From positions 1 through 29,836 of the forward strand of contig CAYINU010000013.1 in NCBI GenBank assembly GCA_964364855.1: a stretch of DNA of 29,836 nucleotides, given 5' to 3'. The notes below the pieces were generated by a model. That model searched no databases and was not told the DNA's origin. It saw only the letters and a program-made list of their open reading frames with translations. How positions within the stretch are numbered: the stretch's first letter is position 1; the number at the start of each line of letters is the position of its first letter. Made by a program: the position numbers and the translations under genes. Positions 16,001-23,800 of the stretch are shown here, one piece after another. This DNA comes from CAYINU01 sp964364855 (GTDB lineage Bacteria; Margulisbacteria; Marinamargulisbacteria; CAYINU01).

Positions 16001-19000
16001 AACTATACTCGGAAGTAGTAGAATGAGAGATATCCGTAACCTGTTTATTCCAGTGATCCCTTCTCTCTATCACGGTGGCAATGCCGGCTTTTACAGGAAT
16101 AGCTGTGGTTGCACGGTCCGCAACATCCGTTCCCAGTCCCCGCAGGGCCAGGAGTTCTTGAGCCGCGTTGTCGCGGTCGGAACTGGCAGCCGCATAGGCG
16201 ATACGGGCCTCCATGATGGCCCGGCGCGCGTTATCTAGCAGTTCGGGCAATACGTTACGCAGGCGAATATAGGGCTGCATCAACCGCATCAACCGTTGGT
16301 CACTGACACCCGTCACGCCAAACTGGCCCGCTTCAGCCGCCAGGAAAAAATCCGGCGTCAAAGAAAAGGTGCCATCCTGATTATCAATGGCATATGGAGG
16401 TTGATGAGTAGTCAGGACACCCAAGAGGTTCGTAACAGAGCCCAATTGGCGATTGAGGCGGTCAACGTGAGTCTTGGGCAACAGTAAGTGATCCGATTTA
16501 CGGGTGTCTGCAAACAGTTTCCCCATTTTCTTTTGGATCGCGTTCACCAGATCCTCCCGGGGGGACTTGGCATATTTTTGATTCAATTTGGTCGCCAGGT
16601 GATCCACTTTAGATCGCTCAAACGCTACGGTCAGGTCCTGCGTGCCATGCTCAAGCAATCCGAGTAATCGCAGGCGATGAGCCCCGGCAGTCCGATTATC
16701 TGTAGCGGCTTCACTTAAAAGGGCCGGCGCGTGGTCATCTACTATCGGGCTACGCTCAATACGGGCTTTCAGCGTGGCGACTTCATGGTTCAGCTTTTTA
16801 AGATCCTCATAGGAGGTGGCTCCCCGTCGTTCGCGTACCAGCTCCACGGACTGGCGAATCAGATCCTCGATGCGGGCTTGGGTGAGGGCGACATACAATT
16901 CGCCAAAACGGGCATGCACATCCGCAAATTCGTCTGCATGAAGGGCGGCCCCAGCAAATTTGCCAGCGGGGCTTGTGCGCACACTGACCGTTGCCTGCCA
17001 GTAGGCCTCTACGCGTGTTATCGTCTCTTTCAGCTTACGCCGTGCTTCCGGCGTTAACTTGGACCCACCGGTTATGAAGCCTTTCCAATCCTGCCCTATC
17101 TGATCAGCGAGATGACCATATACCACTTGGTACTGTCCCAATAAGGTACCTCGTGTGGCTTTTAGCGTTTGACCAAAAGCAGATGCAGTTGCATCAAAGT
17201 CGGTGTTCAATGGCCGGAAGGTGATTGTGATTGGGGGTTGGGTCGCAGGGGGGGTGCTGACCATGTCCGCTTCACGGTCTACTTCTTGTCTTGTGGTGAC
17301 CAGTCCCTCCACCGCATGTTGAAGTTGCTCCAGCTGGCTCAGCCGGGCGGACAATACAGCAAGATCTTCATGCGTGGCGTGGGCCGCAAGTCTAGTGGCA
17401 AGGGTCTTAGATTGGCGGGATAGGGATTCCAACTCGATCCGGAACGTCTCCCCCAGTGATATGGAAATGCCAACAGAGGACGAGCTTCCATCCCCTCTCA
17501 ACAGGGCTACACGATCTGCCAATTTAGAATCTCTTTGAATATCACGGCCCAGTTCCACCAAGTTGGTACGCAAGCGGCGCAGCTGAACCAGACCTCTTTC
17601 GGACAGGCCGTCAGAAGACATGGTGGCACTAAGTCCGGCCAACTCTTTTTGCTGGGCCTCAATCAGTCGGTGATAGACACGGGAAATAGCCGCATTAATT
17701 TTGACGAGATTGGCACCAAGATCGGCTGGGGCTGACCGTTCTCCAAACGTCTGCATGTCTTGGTCCCGCAAAGCCCGCAATGCATCTCGGGTGCCCATAG
17801 TAGGAGGCTCCTCGGCTGCGAGGGCTGTCCACCGGGCCTCGTAATTTGCCCAGCATCGGGCAATAATGTGACCTATGCGCTCCTGAAGAAAGTCGGGCAG
17901 CACTTCACTCGGGGAGGCCGTTTTCGCAGCCCCAGTTGATGTAGCCCACACACGGCTGTCTTGCCGGACCGCCGCCAAAAAGGCATGCAAAGCCACTTCA
18001 CCGTTCTTACCACTCGTAGGCAACGGCGCAGGATGGTCCTTACGAACCGTCGTGGGGCTAAAATCAGCCAATCGCCGTTCTACATAATCCGCATATTTTC
18101 CGGCCACTTTTTCTTTGAGTTCATTTGCGCTTTGGAGCACTTTTCTAGCAATGCCCTGTAGCCGCTGAACCTCTGGATCTAAACTTTGATCTTCTACTGA
18201 TTTTTCCCATTTAAGACTGGCCGACTGGATCTCCCGGATCTGGTTAATGGCCGCACGTAAGGTCTTTTCGCCCTTGGTTTGACCTCCCGTGGTGAGTTTT
18301 TCGAGTTCCGCAACAGCAGCCGTCAGGCGATGGGCACGCTCTCGCCAAAGGCAACGACCCCCCTCTTCTTCAAGGCGTTTGATAAGAGAATCGAGACGGA
18401 TTTTGGAGGTATGATCAGCATGATCTACTTCTGTACTCTCATAAAACTCATAAAACTTCGCCGCCTCTTGTCGTAGCCACTTGAGAGTGGAGTCATCATT
18501 CCGACGATAGCCAATAAGATCGCGATCGGTAGACGTCTTCTGACGGTTTGCCATACTGTCTAATAAGTCCTTGGCCTCGGCCGCAAAGCTCTGAAAAGCC
18601 AAGTGTTTGAGTTCATGGTCAATGCGGACTGACAGAGTATGCAACGTTGTGGCTATCGGAGGTGGTTCTACTTTAGCTGATACTGTGACGGGTTTCTGTG
18701 CAGAAATTCCTACCTGATACAAAAACACAGCTATGACCTGTTGATAGCCGAGAAGGTCATTGCGACCGAGCGCCCCTGCTCTAAATTGTGCTTCAAGGTG
18801 ATCCGTAAAGGTTTTGGCATGCGTTTGCAACGCCGTGGATGAGGCCGTCCAAAGGGATTGCTGTAATGTTTCGAACGCCTCGCGTGACAGAACAGGAGAA
18901 TTCTCAAGCCGTTTTTGCAACACATTGGTTTCGCGTTGCAGGGCACCTAAGCTCTGTTCCAGTTCTTCGACAGACTGGCCTTCAGAATATCCTGCTCTCT

Positions 19001-19895
19001 GATACCGTGTTTCCAGATCCGTTACCTGCTGCTCTGCCCAACTTTTCATTGCCTTCTCCAACGCTTGGTTGGCCTCAGCCAAGCGTTGGTCTTTTGCCGT
19101 TCCATACCCGCTTAAAAGCGCCAACTTCATTTTGGCGTCTGCCAAAAGCCGATCACCGTTGGGATCAAAAGCCAATTGGGAATCAGACGTGAGGTCGGAA
19201 ACCGCTTGGGTGAATTCCGCAATCCCTCTTTCTAAAAGATCACCAAAGATCTGATCAAGCCGCGTGCGCTGTTCAGTCAACAGCTGCCGCAGGCCCGGGA
19301 AGACTGTACCACTAGTACCGATTTCTGTTTCGCTGTCCCGAGGAGAGACAAGCTGAATCATCCTATTGGTGTGTTTTCGATACGCTTCAATTTCATCCAG
19401 TGTGGCCTTGCCCTCCCGGTATCGTGATTCAAGGGTGTCATACTCACGGGGAAGACCTTTTGCAATGCGTCCCGCATGCGCTGTGAGACGGGAAATAGCG
19501 CCGTTCAGAACAAGCTCATCCGCAGGAGTGGTGTCTCCACTGGCATTGGCGAGCTGCCAAAACCGATAAGCCTGAATGAGCATGTTCAGTGCTTCGTAAT
19601 AATTTTTATCTCTGCCCTCCAAATGGCGGCGGAGAGTCGCTTCTGCAGAACTCAGTTGCTTGACAGCCGGGCTTTGTTGCGCCTTCTCCGCTTGTTGAAG
19701 GTTGGCACTTAATGCCGCTCTGGTGACCTCCGTTGCCGGCATCAGAGCAGCAGAAACGGGTGTTCTTTGTAGGGCTTGCCGGACGCGAGCCGTCGATTCT
19801 TGAAGAGTTCTTGCAGTCACCCCGGATGCGTCAAGTGGCTTTGGGGCCACTTGGGTGGGTAAGGCTATGGGACCAAGAGTTACGGGACTACCCAT
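10041..19895 (-). CDS. Giant 3284-residue Pro/Ala-rich helical protein, effector-like
   Basis: I do not recognise a family. The start at ATG 19895 is chosen because AAGGAG lies 8 bases upstream; the frame stays open to 19943. Layout by residue: about 1-1530 mostly charged, helix-forming and coiled-coil-like; 1530-1790 a low-complexity linker with alanine runs of 9, 9 and 7 (near 1562, 1649 and 1777); 1790-2690 a second helical region with about three diverged modules; 2690-3090 Pro/Ala/Ser-rich, with runs of up to 7 prolines, formin-FH1-like in composition; then a short helical block and a basic C-terminal tail. No signal peptide or convincing membrane helix. The alanine runs use mixed codons, so they are not simple slippage. 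It could be a secreted host-interacting or structural protein; function is unknown. It probably shares a transcript with the 129-residue gene upstream. Confidence 0.9.
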   Translation of the reverse strand: MGSPVTLGPIALPTQVAPKPLDASGVTARTLQESTARVRQALQRTPVSAALMPATEVTRAALSANLQQAEKAQQSPAVKQLSSAEATLRRHLEGRDKNYYEALNMLIQAYRFWQLANASGDTTPADELVLNGAISRLTAHAGRIAKGLPREYDTLESRYREGKATLDEIEAYRKHTNRMIQLVSPRDSETEIGTSGTVFPGLRQLLTEQRTRLDQIFGDLLERGIAEFTQAVSDLTSDSQLAFDPNGDRLLADAKMKLALLSGYGTAKDQRLAEANQALEKAMKSWAEQQVTDLETRYQRAGYSEGQSVEELEQSLGALQRETNVLQKRLENSPVLSREAFETLQQSLWTASSTALQTHAKTFTDHLEAQFRAGALGRNDLLGYQQVIAVFLYQVGISAQKPVTVSAKVEPPPIATTLHTLSVRIDHELKHLAFQSFAAEAKDLLDSMANRQKTSTDRDLIGYRRNDDSTLKWLRQEAAKFYEFYESTEVDHADHTSKIRLDSLIKRLEEEGGRCLWRERAHRLTAAVAELEKLTTGGQTKGEKTLRAAINQIREIQSASLKWEKSVEDQSLDPEVQRLQGIARKVLQSANELKEKVAGKYADYVERRLADFSPTTVRKDHPAPLPTSGKNGEVALHAFLAAVRQDSRVWATSTGAAKTASPSEVLPDFLQERIGHIIARCWANYEARWTALAAEEPPTMGTRDALRALRDQDMQTFGERSAPADLGANLVKINAAISRVYHRLIEAQQKELAGLSATMSSDGLSERGLVQLRRLRTNLVELGRDIQRDSKLADRVALLRGDGSSSSVGISISLGETFRIELESLSRQSKTLATRLAAHATHEDLAVLSARLSQLEQLQHAVEGLVTTRQEVDREADMVSTPPATQPPITITFRPLNTDFDATASAFGQTLKATRGTLLGQYQVVYGHLADQIGQDWKGFITGGSKLTPEARRKLKETITRVEAYWQATVSVRTSPAGKFAGAALHADEFADVHARFGELYVALTQARIEDLIRQSVELVRERRGATSYEDLKKLNHEVATLKARIERSPIVDDHAPALLSEAATDNRTAGAHRLRLLGLLEHGTQDLTVAFERSKVDHLATKLNQKYAKSPREDLVNAIQKKMGKLFADTRKSDHLLLPKTHVDRLNRQLGSVTNLLGVLTTHQPPYAIDNQDGTFSLTPDFFLAAEAGQFGVTGVSDQRLMRLMQPYIRLRNVLPELLDNARRAIMEARIAYAAASSDRDNAAQELLALRGLGTDVADRATTAIPVKAGIATVIERRDHWNKQVTDISHSTTSEYSSLTPAQAARLSRLTAQTARWNSTREACEKALYDVARARISDLQSRVESARTAEAIYKLYQQQNTWVGAGIAEGAQESVGGYLGGMLHPTAPWPGINRPQRWILRRQVTTCSDSVSTAVKQHLQGIENQIQSFLKATEKPKLGELRFDYIAHSLSRAIDLLAKLRRDAKTLAEPLAILKGKDPFDADKIIESLHRRIAGVIEALPARLAQALESAVNGAEPVDHVWALHRQAESMRLKFTALSVDDTVDPPTARPLPLSETTSTGAAAAAAAAASERRDRAGSDADHFDPVVPDGSPTGARDAAPTGVSTPRAALPVDVLVDQVVDVPPKPLQPSPLDSGDEFPPLQEGAVAAAAAAAAASSGERAAPRPATPVNASVDVPTSTGPIRTGMAAVVKRNDKDPLELASFVRAAHREWTALRDRQAEIEKTAYKTPQARIEATAELARDFFVLEQNIPYRDQRSLTYDVAVSKPSPSTVGVAAAAAAALSEKPLALETSGVQIEKVNLNTLLKQIADAQVKLDQSVVKQLQVDTRKLVDEVQNIESKTPSSDTVTQWLARFEELTKTYHKLNRLWLSLPPTARDILRQNQKDLAALRGTMLSAMYRYHTGQIQYAAFLNRLHQTTEYQYQPGDADQWKQFIGKYRDSQRRPMTVFLDRQQVDWEPYDKALRALVEDGSWVSTLRRKQTDYVDNEFSQILGDLRRDDPDFSAVLGTISRLERDMDGIENTLYTVSLTPELLQVQQDMARNSDTLTYRDIVALLKVACQSRLSDIIEKQFDRIIRSLSLIDTSDAQAFDADVASIKEQMLKLETLVAVTPDAALTVPDALRLTGENDESTATGNMLMARLRQFSEEKILKKTFKKDASALQDRLDTIGSSWRSLKSDEVPDALVTEIRSLFRDRQALLERMAMSRLPLQEQHDRIAQMPVLFARRISNEIEAILEFSFRDSGTPLQQAHSRIAQMQVLSAAFPSDFVVPTFDKLRFPDTNPRPLDEVLNRALLVCDGHEARHSARGVWKEIKSLQDMYFQENRIEQYQKIAELIDLIHQNVRKFKGLDPDFWKAALTQFAEVGVAVNMHRLSSQALEEADLKIILEQLRFLSSIADPELRVPIPPALRDTGEGDGATATVDVVAQRLAGYVAFQVKQQTIAESRAVYEGVVRNDHQPADLDELVVIYDAVSRLSSEIDVLGSDSKPYAIPVVRELGDQVGLLLGKIREKVGTLILDWTRMLNLDHMTMADMAGTLKEFDQKQQLLIDLKMNTAAFSFDEARSRLELRSTGYAALAGLAMKVADGALDGLRDSLDLLKQEPIVTETPIPADLRLPGALWATITRPDSLTWGALLRAVSQFVEFQIDMTTLKKSEEQLSRVLSSTTSSPDNVDVVRGEIILLWPDLRAKYKALYQSDGLEPKVKEQIRSEYERMKESVRVWHGQHPQRPEGRVLLQTSTVPQPLHVSSLAATDAAVGGLRVGSTPTRFRSASNASDTNSRLNPLNLVDRGTTPRPTTPRPTTPLRGLRPFPLHKRDVSLNDEATAAAASAVVSGLQPPPPPSSPHEPLPEFTGQLDPDTPKVSPVARKQSLSGATAGAAAAASAAVTDMSLRGQVESGMPPRTDSPRNLQVGLTPPPPPPPLSSLELLDELNGDGSRTETASPIPLPPPPPLPPPPVAPTKPLDESDTELDNSRTQTASPVSQSDVGVDVNDNLPLPPTPPLPSVDEVVQSLSPRKPISAAPSSPPATDAAAGATGGVLSPRPLRKRVEFPADDTVGVIARSKDDETERGLLAILELEKIARMDDKVAANVALDFFEEKFRNLLSSQISFSISGLDREAHTISEHVMQLRMRFASPPPAAQRYAALSTDELLRLSEEITRKPSVQFEQPVGTPASPPLARPKEAERSVRPLPTPADRPAPAVPVALPLSGSKSPFPPYVGPIYSTWLDVMGAGKTGKTNQIRQRIEAAAGLKQLNSGWGQLNTGQINRLKTAARRLGILKDGL
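11131..11151. repeat. GGA trinucleotide run (7 units)
   Basis: Seven perfect GGA units on the plus strand encode seven consecutive prolines of the giant protein. A trinucleotide unit keeps the frame, so copy number could vary without breaking the gene. Confidence 0.9.
11486..11523. repeat. 15-bp tandem repeat, 2.5 copies
   Basis: The unit GGGTTGTAGGGCGAG occurs at 11486-11500 and 11501-11515, with a partial third copy to 11523. It encodes repeated TTPRP in the giant protein near residue 2800. Confidence 0.9.
13121..13247. repeat. Short in-frame internal duplication in the giant gene
   Basis: An identical 16-base block (13121-13136 and 13232-13247) recurs 111 bp apart, with similarity extending further. 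It encodes HDRIAQMPVL and HSRIAQMQVL, so a roughly 37-residue helical unit was duplicated. Confidence 0.75.
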
Positions 19896-19914
19896 ATTAT
19901 TTTCTCCTTCGTGG

Positions 19915-20304
19915 TTATCGAGAAGTGCCAGGACCCATTTCAAAAACCGCTGCTTTTTTATCTGCCGTTGACCGGATCAGGCGACGAAGATGATTAAAGA
20001 AGGCCTGGGCCTCCGCCACCGTGGCAGGATGATCGTTGCAGCGCAACGTCCCGGAGCCAAAAGCATACCAGAACCGCGTCGGATCGGCGACCCCTCCGGC
20101 ATATTCGAGACCTTCAGGTGAAATCGCTAGCACGTCTTGTGTTTCTTTTTTGGCGGACTTCACGTTTTTCCGCTGGCCCTTTTTACGGGGCGTGTCTCCC
20201 AGCACAACATAGGTCTTGCCGGCTGCGGCAAAGTCTTTAAACGATTCGAAAAAAGCGGTATCCGGCCCAAGGTCATCGGTAAGCGGGGGAATCGTTGGAT
20301 TCAA
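19915..20304 (-). CDS. Small unknown protein upstream of and co-oriented with the giant gene
   Basis: A 129-residue protein of no recognised family. I start it at TTG 20304 because GAGGAG lies 7 bases upstream; a longer frame begins at another TTG (20349) without such a site. It has an acidic N-terminus (PLTDDLGPDTAFFESFKDF), a strand KTYVVLGDT, a very basic middle (PRKKGQRKNVKSAKKE) and a C-terminal helix (ATVAEAQAFFNHLRRLI). Its stop is 19 bp before the giant gene's start, so the two are almost certainly one operon. A small protein encoded just upstream of a huge one could be a secretion chaperone or a partner, but nothing in the sequence proves it. Confidence 0.7.
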   Translation of the reverse strand: MNPTIPPLTDDLGPDTAFFESFKDFAAAGKTYVVLGDTPRKKGQRKNVKSAKKETQDVLAISPEGLEYAGGVADPTRFWYAFGSGTLRCNDHPATVAEAQAFFNHLRRLIRSTADKKAAVFEMGPGTSR

Positions 20305-20362
20305 GGAAGTCTCCTCACAAGTGATCTCTAACCTAGGATCGACAGGCAAACCGGATGCGATG

Positions 20363-20383
20363 TACCTAAGTTTTTGGGTGGGT
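20363..20383 (+). repeat. 21-bp direct repeat, copy 1
   Basis: The sequence begins TACCTAAG and ends GGGTGGGT. It is identical to 20781-20801, in the same orientation, 418 bp apart. The two copies bracket the ATPase remnant. Confidence 0.9.
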
Positions 20384-20463
20384 GTGGGGCGTCTGGGGCT
20401 GGTCCAAAAGAATCTTTGGGAGCTGTGTAAGGGCTTTTTGAAGTGGCATCAATGTGATACCCC

Positions 20464-20622
20464 CTATTGTTTCCTCGCGGTCTCCACCATAAAAACAAAG
20501 CGCCCGGGACGTGCGCTCAGATCTTGATACAAATCAAATTCGAGTAGGTCAAGATAGACGGCGCTTGGCACATAAAAACTCTTTCGTTGGGCCAAAGGGC
20601 TTTTTAACAATCTGCGATACAT
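20464..20622 (-). pseudogene. AAA_14-type ATPase remnant lacking its P-loop
   Basis: The 52-codon frame reads MYRRLLKSPLAQRKSF and then YVPSAVYLDLLEFDLYQDLS ARPGRF. AAA_14/DUF4143 ATPases begin with the same MYxRLL...KSFFLFGPRGTGKS pattern followed by (Y)xDLL...YxxLxxRP. Here the Walker A segment and the strand after it are missing, so the two halves are joined in frame, and the protein ends soon afterwards. I read it as a deletion remnant of such a gene. It could still be expressed as a short peptide, because a promoter is intact in front of it. Confidence 0.6.
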
Positions 20623-20628
20623 ACTCTC

Positions 20629-20656
20629 ATTTTAATCAAAAAAAAGAGAGTGTCAA
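20629..20656 (-). promoter_or_regulatory. Sigma-70-like promoter in front of the ATPase remnant
   Basis: On the minus strand, TTGACA (20656-20651) and TAAAAT (20634-20629) are 16 bp apart, and the ATG of the remnant is at 20622. A transcript would start at about the ATG, giving a leaderless message. Confidence 0.55.
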
Positions 20657-20780
20657 TCTCATAAAAGCTTAGTCTGGATGTCTCTATAGAGGTCAAATGC
20701 CGCTGTATCGACCGGCTATGAAATGGTGAAGTCGGATTGCATCATCTGAAGATGATCGCCCGTAATCGGGGAATGGGATA

Positions 20781-20801
20781 TACCTAAGTTTTTGGGTGGG
20801 T
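20781..20801 (+). repeat. 21-bp direct repeat, copy 2
   Basis: Exact copy of 20363-20383, about 90 bp upstream of the BTB gene start. Confidence 0.9.
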
Positions 20802-20890
20802 ATGATTTTATCCTTGCCATTCCGACAATCAATTTAAGACGCCGTCAAATATCCCATTCATACCGCATTCTTTTCCGAGGTTCCTGTTAG

Positions 20891-23800
20891 ATGCAACTGA
20901 AAATACTCTCATCTTCTCCGGCAATGCCAGCACCCGTTGTCATCAACTACCCCGACATCGCGGTTTTGGTCAACGCAGCTACTCAGCGAATCCCCAAAAT
21001 TCGTATGGCGGCTAAAGATCGATTGACTCGGCAGTTGGCAACGACACTATCCAACAAGTCTCTATACAAGGCGATCGAACCCTTTATTGATTCGCTGCTG
21101 GCTCTCAAAACCCGTGAACAAAAGCACCGTTCTGTTGACGGGGATTATGAGTCTCCTTTTCGGATATTGACCGGGTTGCGGACACAGGGCTCGGTGCCAA
21201 CTGGCATCCTAGACTCCCTCGAAACCGATATCGCTCATGCATATCTTGCCAGCAAAGACCCGCGTTGTTGGGCGGCTCTGGCGCACCAAAACGGCAGCGC
21301 GTGTTGCGAAGCTGTGATTCTGGCCGGGGTAATCAGTACCCAGGACATGTCTAATCGCCAATCCATTTGTCTAGCGTTTCACACTGGGTTTCCCAGAGTC
21401 GTAAAACATCTTCTGACCCACCGCCAATGGCCGGATTGGGTGAACTTGATGAATGCTCCTCTTCCTGAATCTATGCTAAAGCAGGTCAGTGATCATTTGA
21501 ATGCGACCTCCGGTCTGGGCCAAAACCGTGCTTTTTTGCGACTCCTTCTGGCCCGGACCCAAGATATTCCCATTGAAAAGACGTCCTCCCTCTGGGCAAA
21601 AACACTTCGTCGCTTTGCTGCGGATTTGGTGCGAGAATTCAACTTGGCACACCAATCCTCTACCACGTTGACACAGAACCAGTGGGTTTACGTATTAGAC
21701 TGTTGGCCAGCAGATGCCCCCCTGCCCGTTTTGTCCCTCACTGATCCCACATTGTTGGAATTTGCCCTGGTGTGTCAGGTTTTGTCCCTCACCTTGCTGG
21801 ACGCCTTGTTTGCTGACGCCGCTTTTGTGGATGCGGCTTCCAATCACGGGCAACCCGGCGATCTATGGCATCAGCTCATTGTCACTCGCGCCGTGTTTAA
21901 GAGAGAATGGACCGAGGCAATGGATTCTGCGCTGAAGATTACCGTTCCCGAACGCCAAAGCCTAATGCTCGCCCGCATAGTCCACTTCGCTGCGGAACAG
22001 CCTGATTGGACCGTCGTCGAGGCAGCGGCGTTGGCCATCCCAAAAGGATGTCCCGAGCGTGATCATCAACTGGCTGTCTCAGCCAAGCTTGCTTTGTCCA
22101 AACTTAACGCCTCCCTCGCGCTCAGACTGGCTCTGGCTATTGGAGACCCTGTCGCCCGTCATGACGCTTGTCTGGTAGTGACGCCCCCAGACTTTACTTT
22201 TCGGGTGAGTATTCCTGGCTCTGCTCCTATCGATCTGCCCGCCAATCGGATGGCATTGTCTCAGATATCTCGGTACTTCTCCGCCTTGTTGACAGGCGCA
22301 TTCAAAGAGGCTCAGCAGCCGGTTGTTGCGATGAGGGAAGTGGACCTACCCGCACTTGCTGCTGTTGTGACTTTTTCTCGTACCGGAGACCTTTCCATTA
22401 CACCCGACATAGCCCTTCCCCTTTTGGTATTGGCCGATTTTGCTGATCTGTCCGTTGTCACTCATCTGGCTCAGGAGTTTGTTGTGGCCAATGCTACAGA
22501 CGAGTACTGCGACGACTTGGCGGGGCTTTGTAAAGAGCTGATGACGCCGGTGGCACCGTCTACGTTGCCTACTCCTTTGCCGGGGTATTTGCAGCAGATA
22601 GTGGATTTGTTGGCGACTCGAACTGAAAAAGGACTAGCGTTGCAAATTCGGCGGCTTGTCAGGCTTTTTCCTTTTATTTCCGAGTCAGCTCTTGTTCCGT
22701 TGAGGGAATCGGGGCTCATTGCAGTCGTATCGGCTATTCGGCAAAGAGATTGGCAGAAAGCCAATGCTTCGGTTCGGGAAATTGGAGATGCTCCCACTCG
22801 CAAGGCATCCTATAGCGTGTTGGCCCAAGCGGCATTGGATGCGCAGGCTTGGAAGGTGGCCGCCCAGGCAGGTGTAAATGGGCAGGCCTGGGAGGTTGCA
22901 ATTCGCGCAGCTAGGCAGATCGATAGTTTCGAGCAGACTGAGTGGTACGAAAAAATCGTTCTAGCAGCCGCAGAGGTCAAAGCTTGGGAGATTGTCCCAA
23001 CCGTAGTTCAAGGATATTTTGACAAGCTTCGCTTTCGAGGCCCGTCGTACCTAAAAGTCTTTCAAGCCGCCATAAAAGACAACGCCTGGGAAGCCGCCAT
23101 CAGTGTCACCAGACGGCAAGGACATGTCCTTCGTGATCAGTGGTACCCACAAATTGCAGATGCAGCAATTAGGGCCAAAGCTTGGAAGGTCACGGAGAAC
23201 GCTATTTTTAGTATCAAAGAGGATGCCCTTCGTTCCCCTTGGCTTCCCAAATTGGCTCATGCGGCGATTGCTGCCGGTGCCTGGGAGGTCGCTACACGTA
23301 CCGTCGAGTACTTCTCGGATACCCGCATTTGTCATCAGTGGCTGGAAAGAATCGATCAAAAAAGATTTCAAGTTGCTTTGGACTCCCAAGCTTGGGAAAC
23401 TGCAATGAACACCACATATGAAATCAAGGATGTTTCCCTTCGCAACCAGCGCTTTCAAAAAATCGGGGAGCGGGCTATAGCGGCCAAAGATTGGAAGGCT
23501 GCCGAAGACGCTGCCCATGAAATCACGGATGCTACTCTTCGAACCCAATGCCACGACAAAATCATTCAAGCTATTTTAGGCATCCAGCCCTTGGAGGCTG
23601 CTGAGCGCATCGCTTGGGGGCTGCATAATCATGAGTTAGGACAAAAATGTTTGCAAACAATCATTCAGAAAAAAATTCATAGGGCTTTGGGTTCCCGGAA
23701 TTGGGAGGCGGCTATCTCGGCAGCACATCTCATCCTAGATGATACCCTTCGCGATCAAGCGTTCCAAAAAATCTTTCAGGTTGCCTTGGAAGCCAATGCC

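Larger units (their letters stand above)
20305..20890. other. Intergenic region between divergent units
   Basis: This 586-bp region between the divergent giant-gene unit and the BTB gene holds no intact gene. It contains two copies of a 21-bp direct repeat, a minus-strand ATPase remnant with a good promoter, and small hairpins near 20741-20770. I see no clear promoter for either flanking gene. Confidence 0.7.

Noticed and set aside
20741..20770. Two small hairpins before the BTB gene as a terminator or riboswitch
   Set aside because: Stems of 6 and 4 bp without a T-run; too weak to call.
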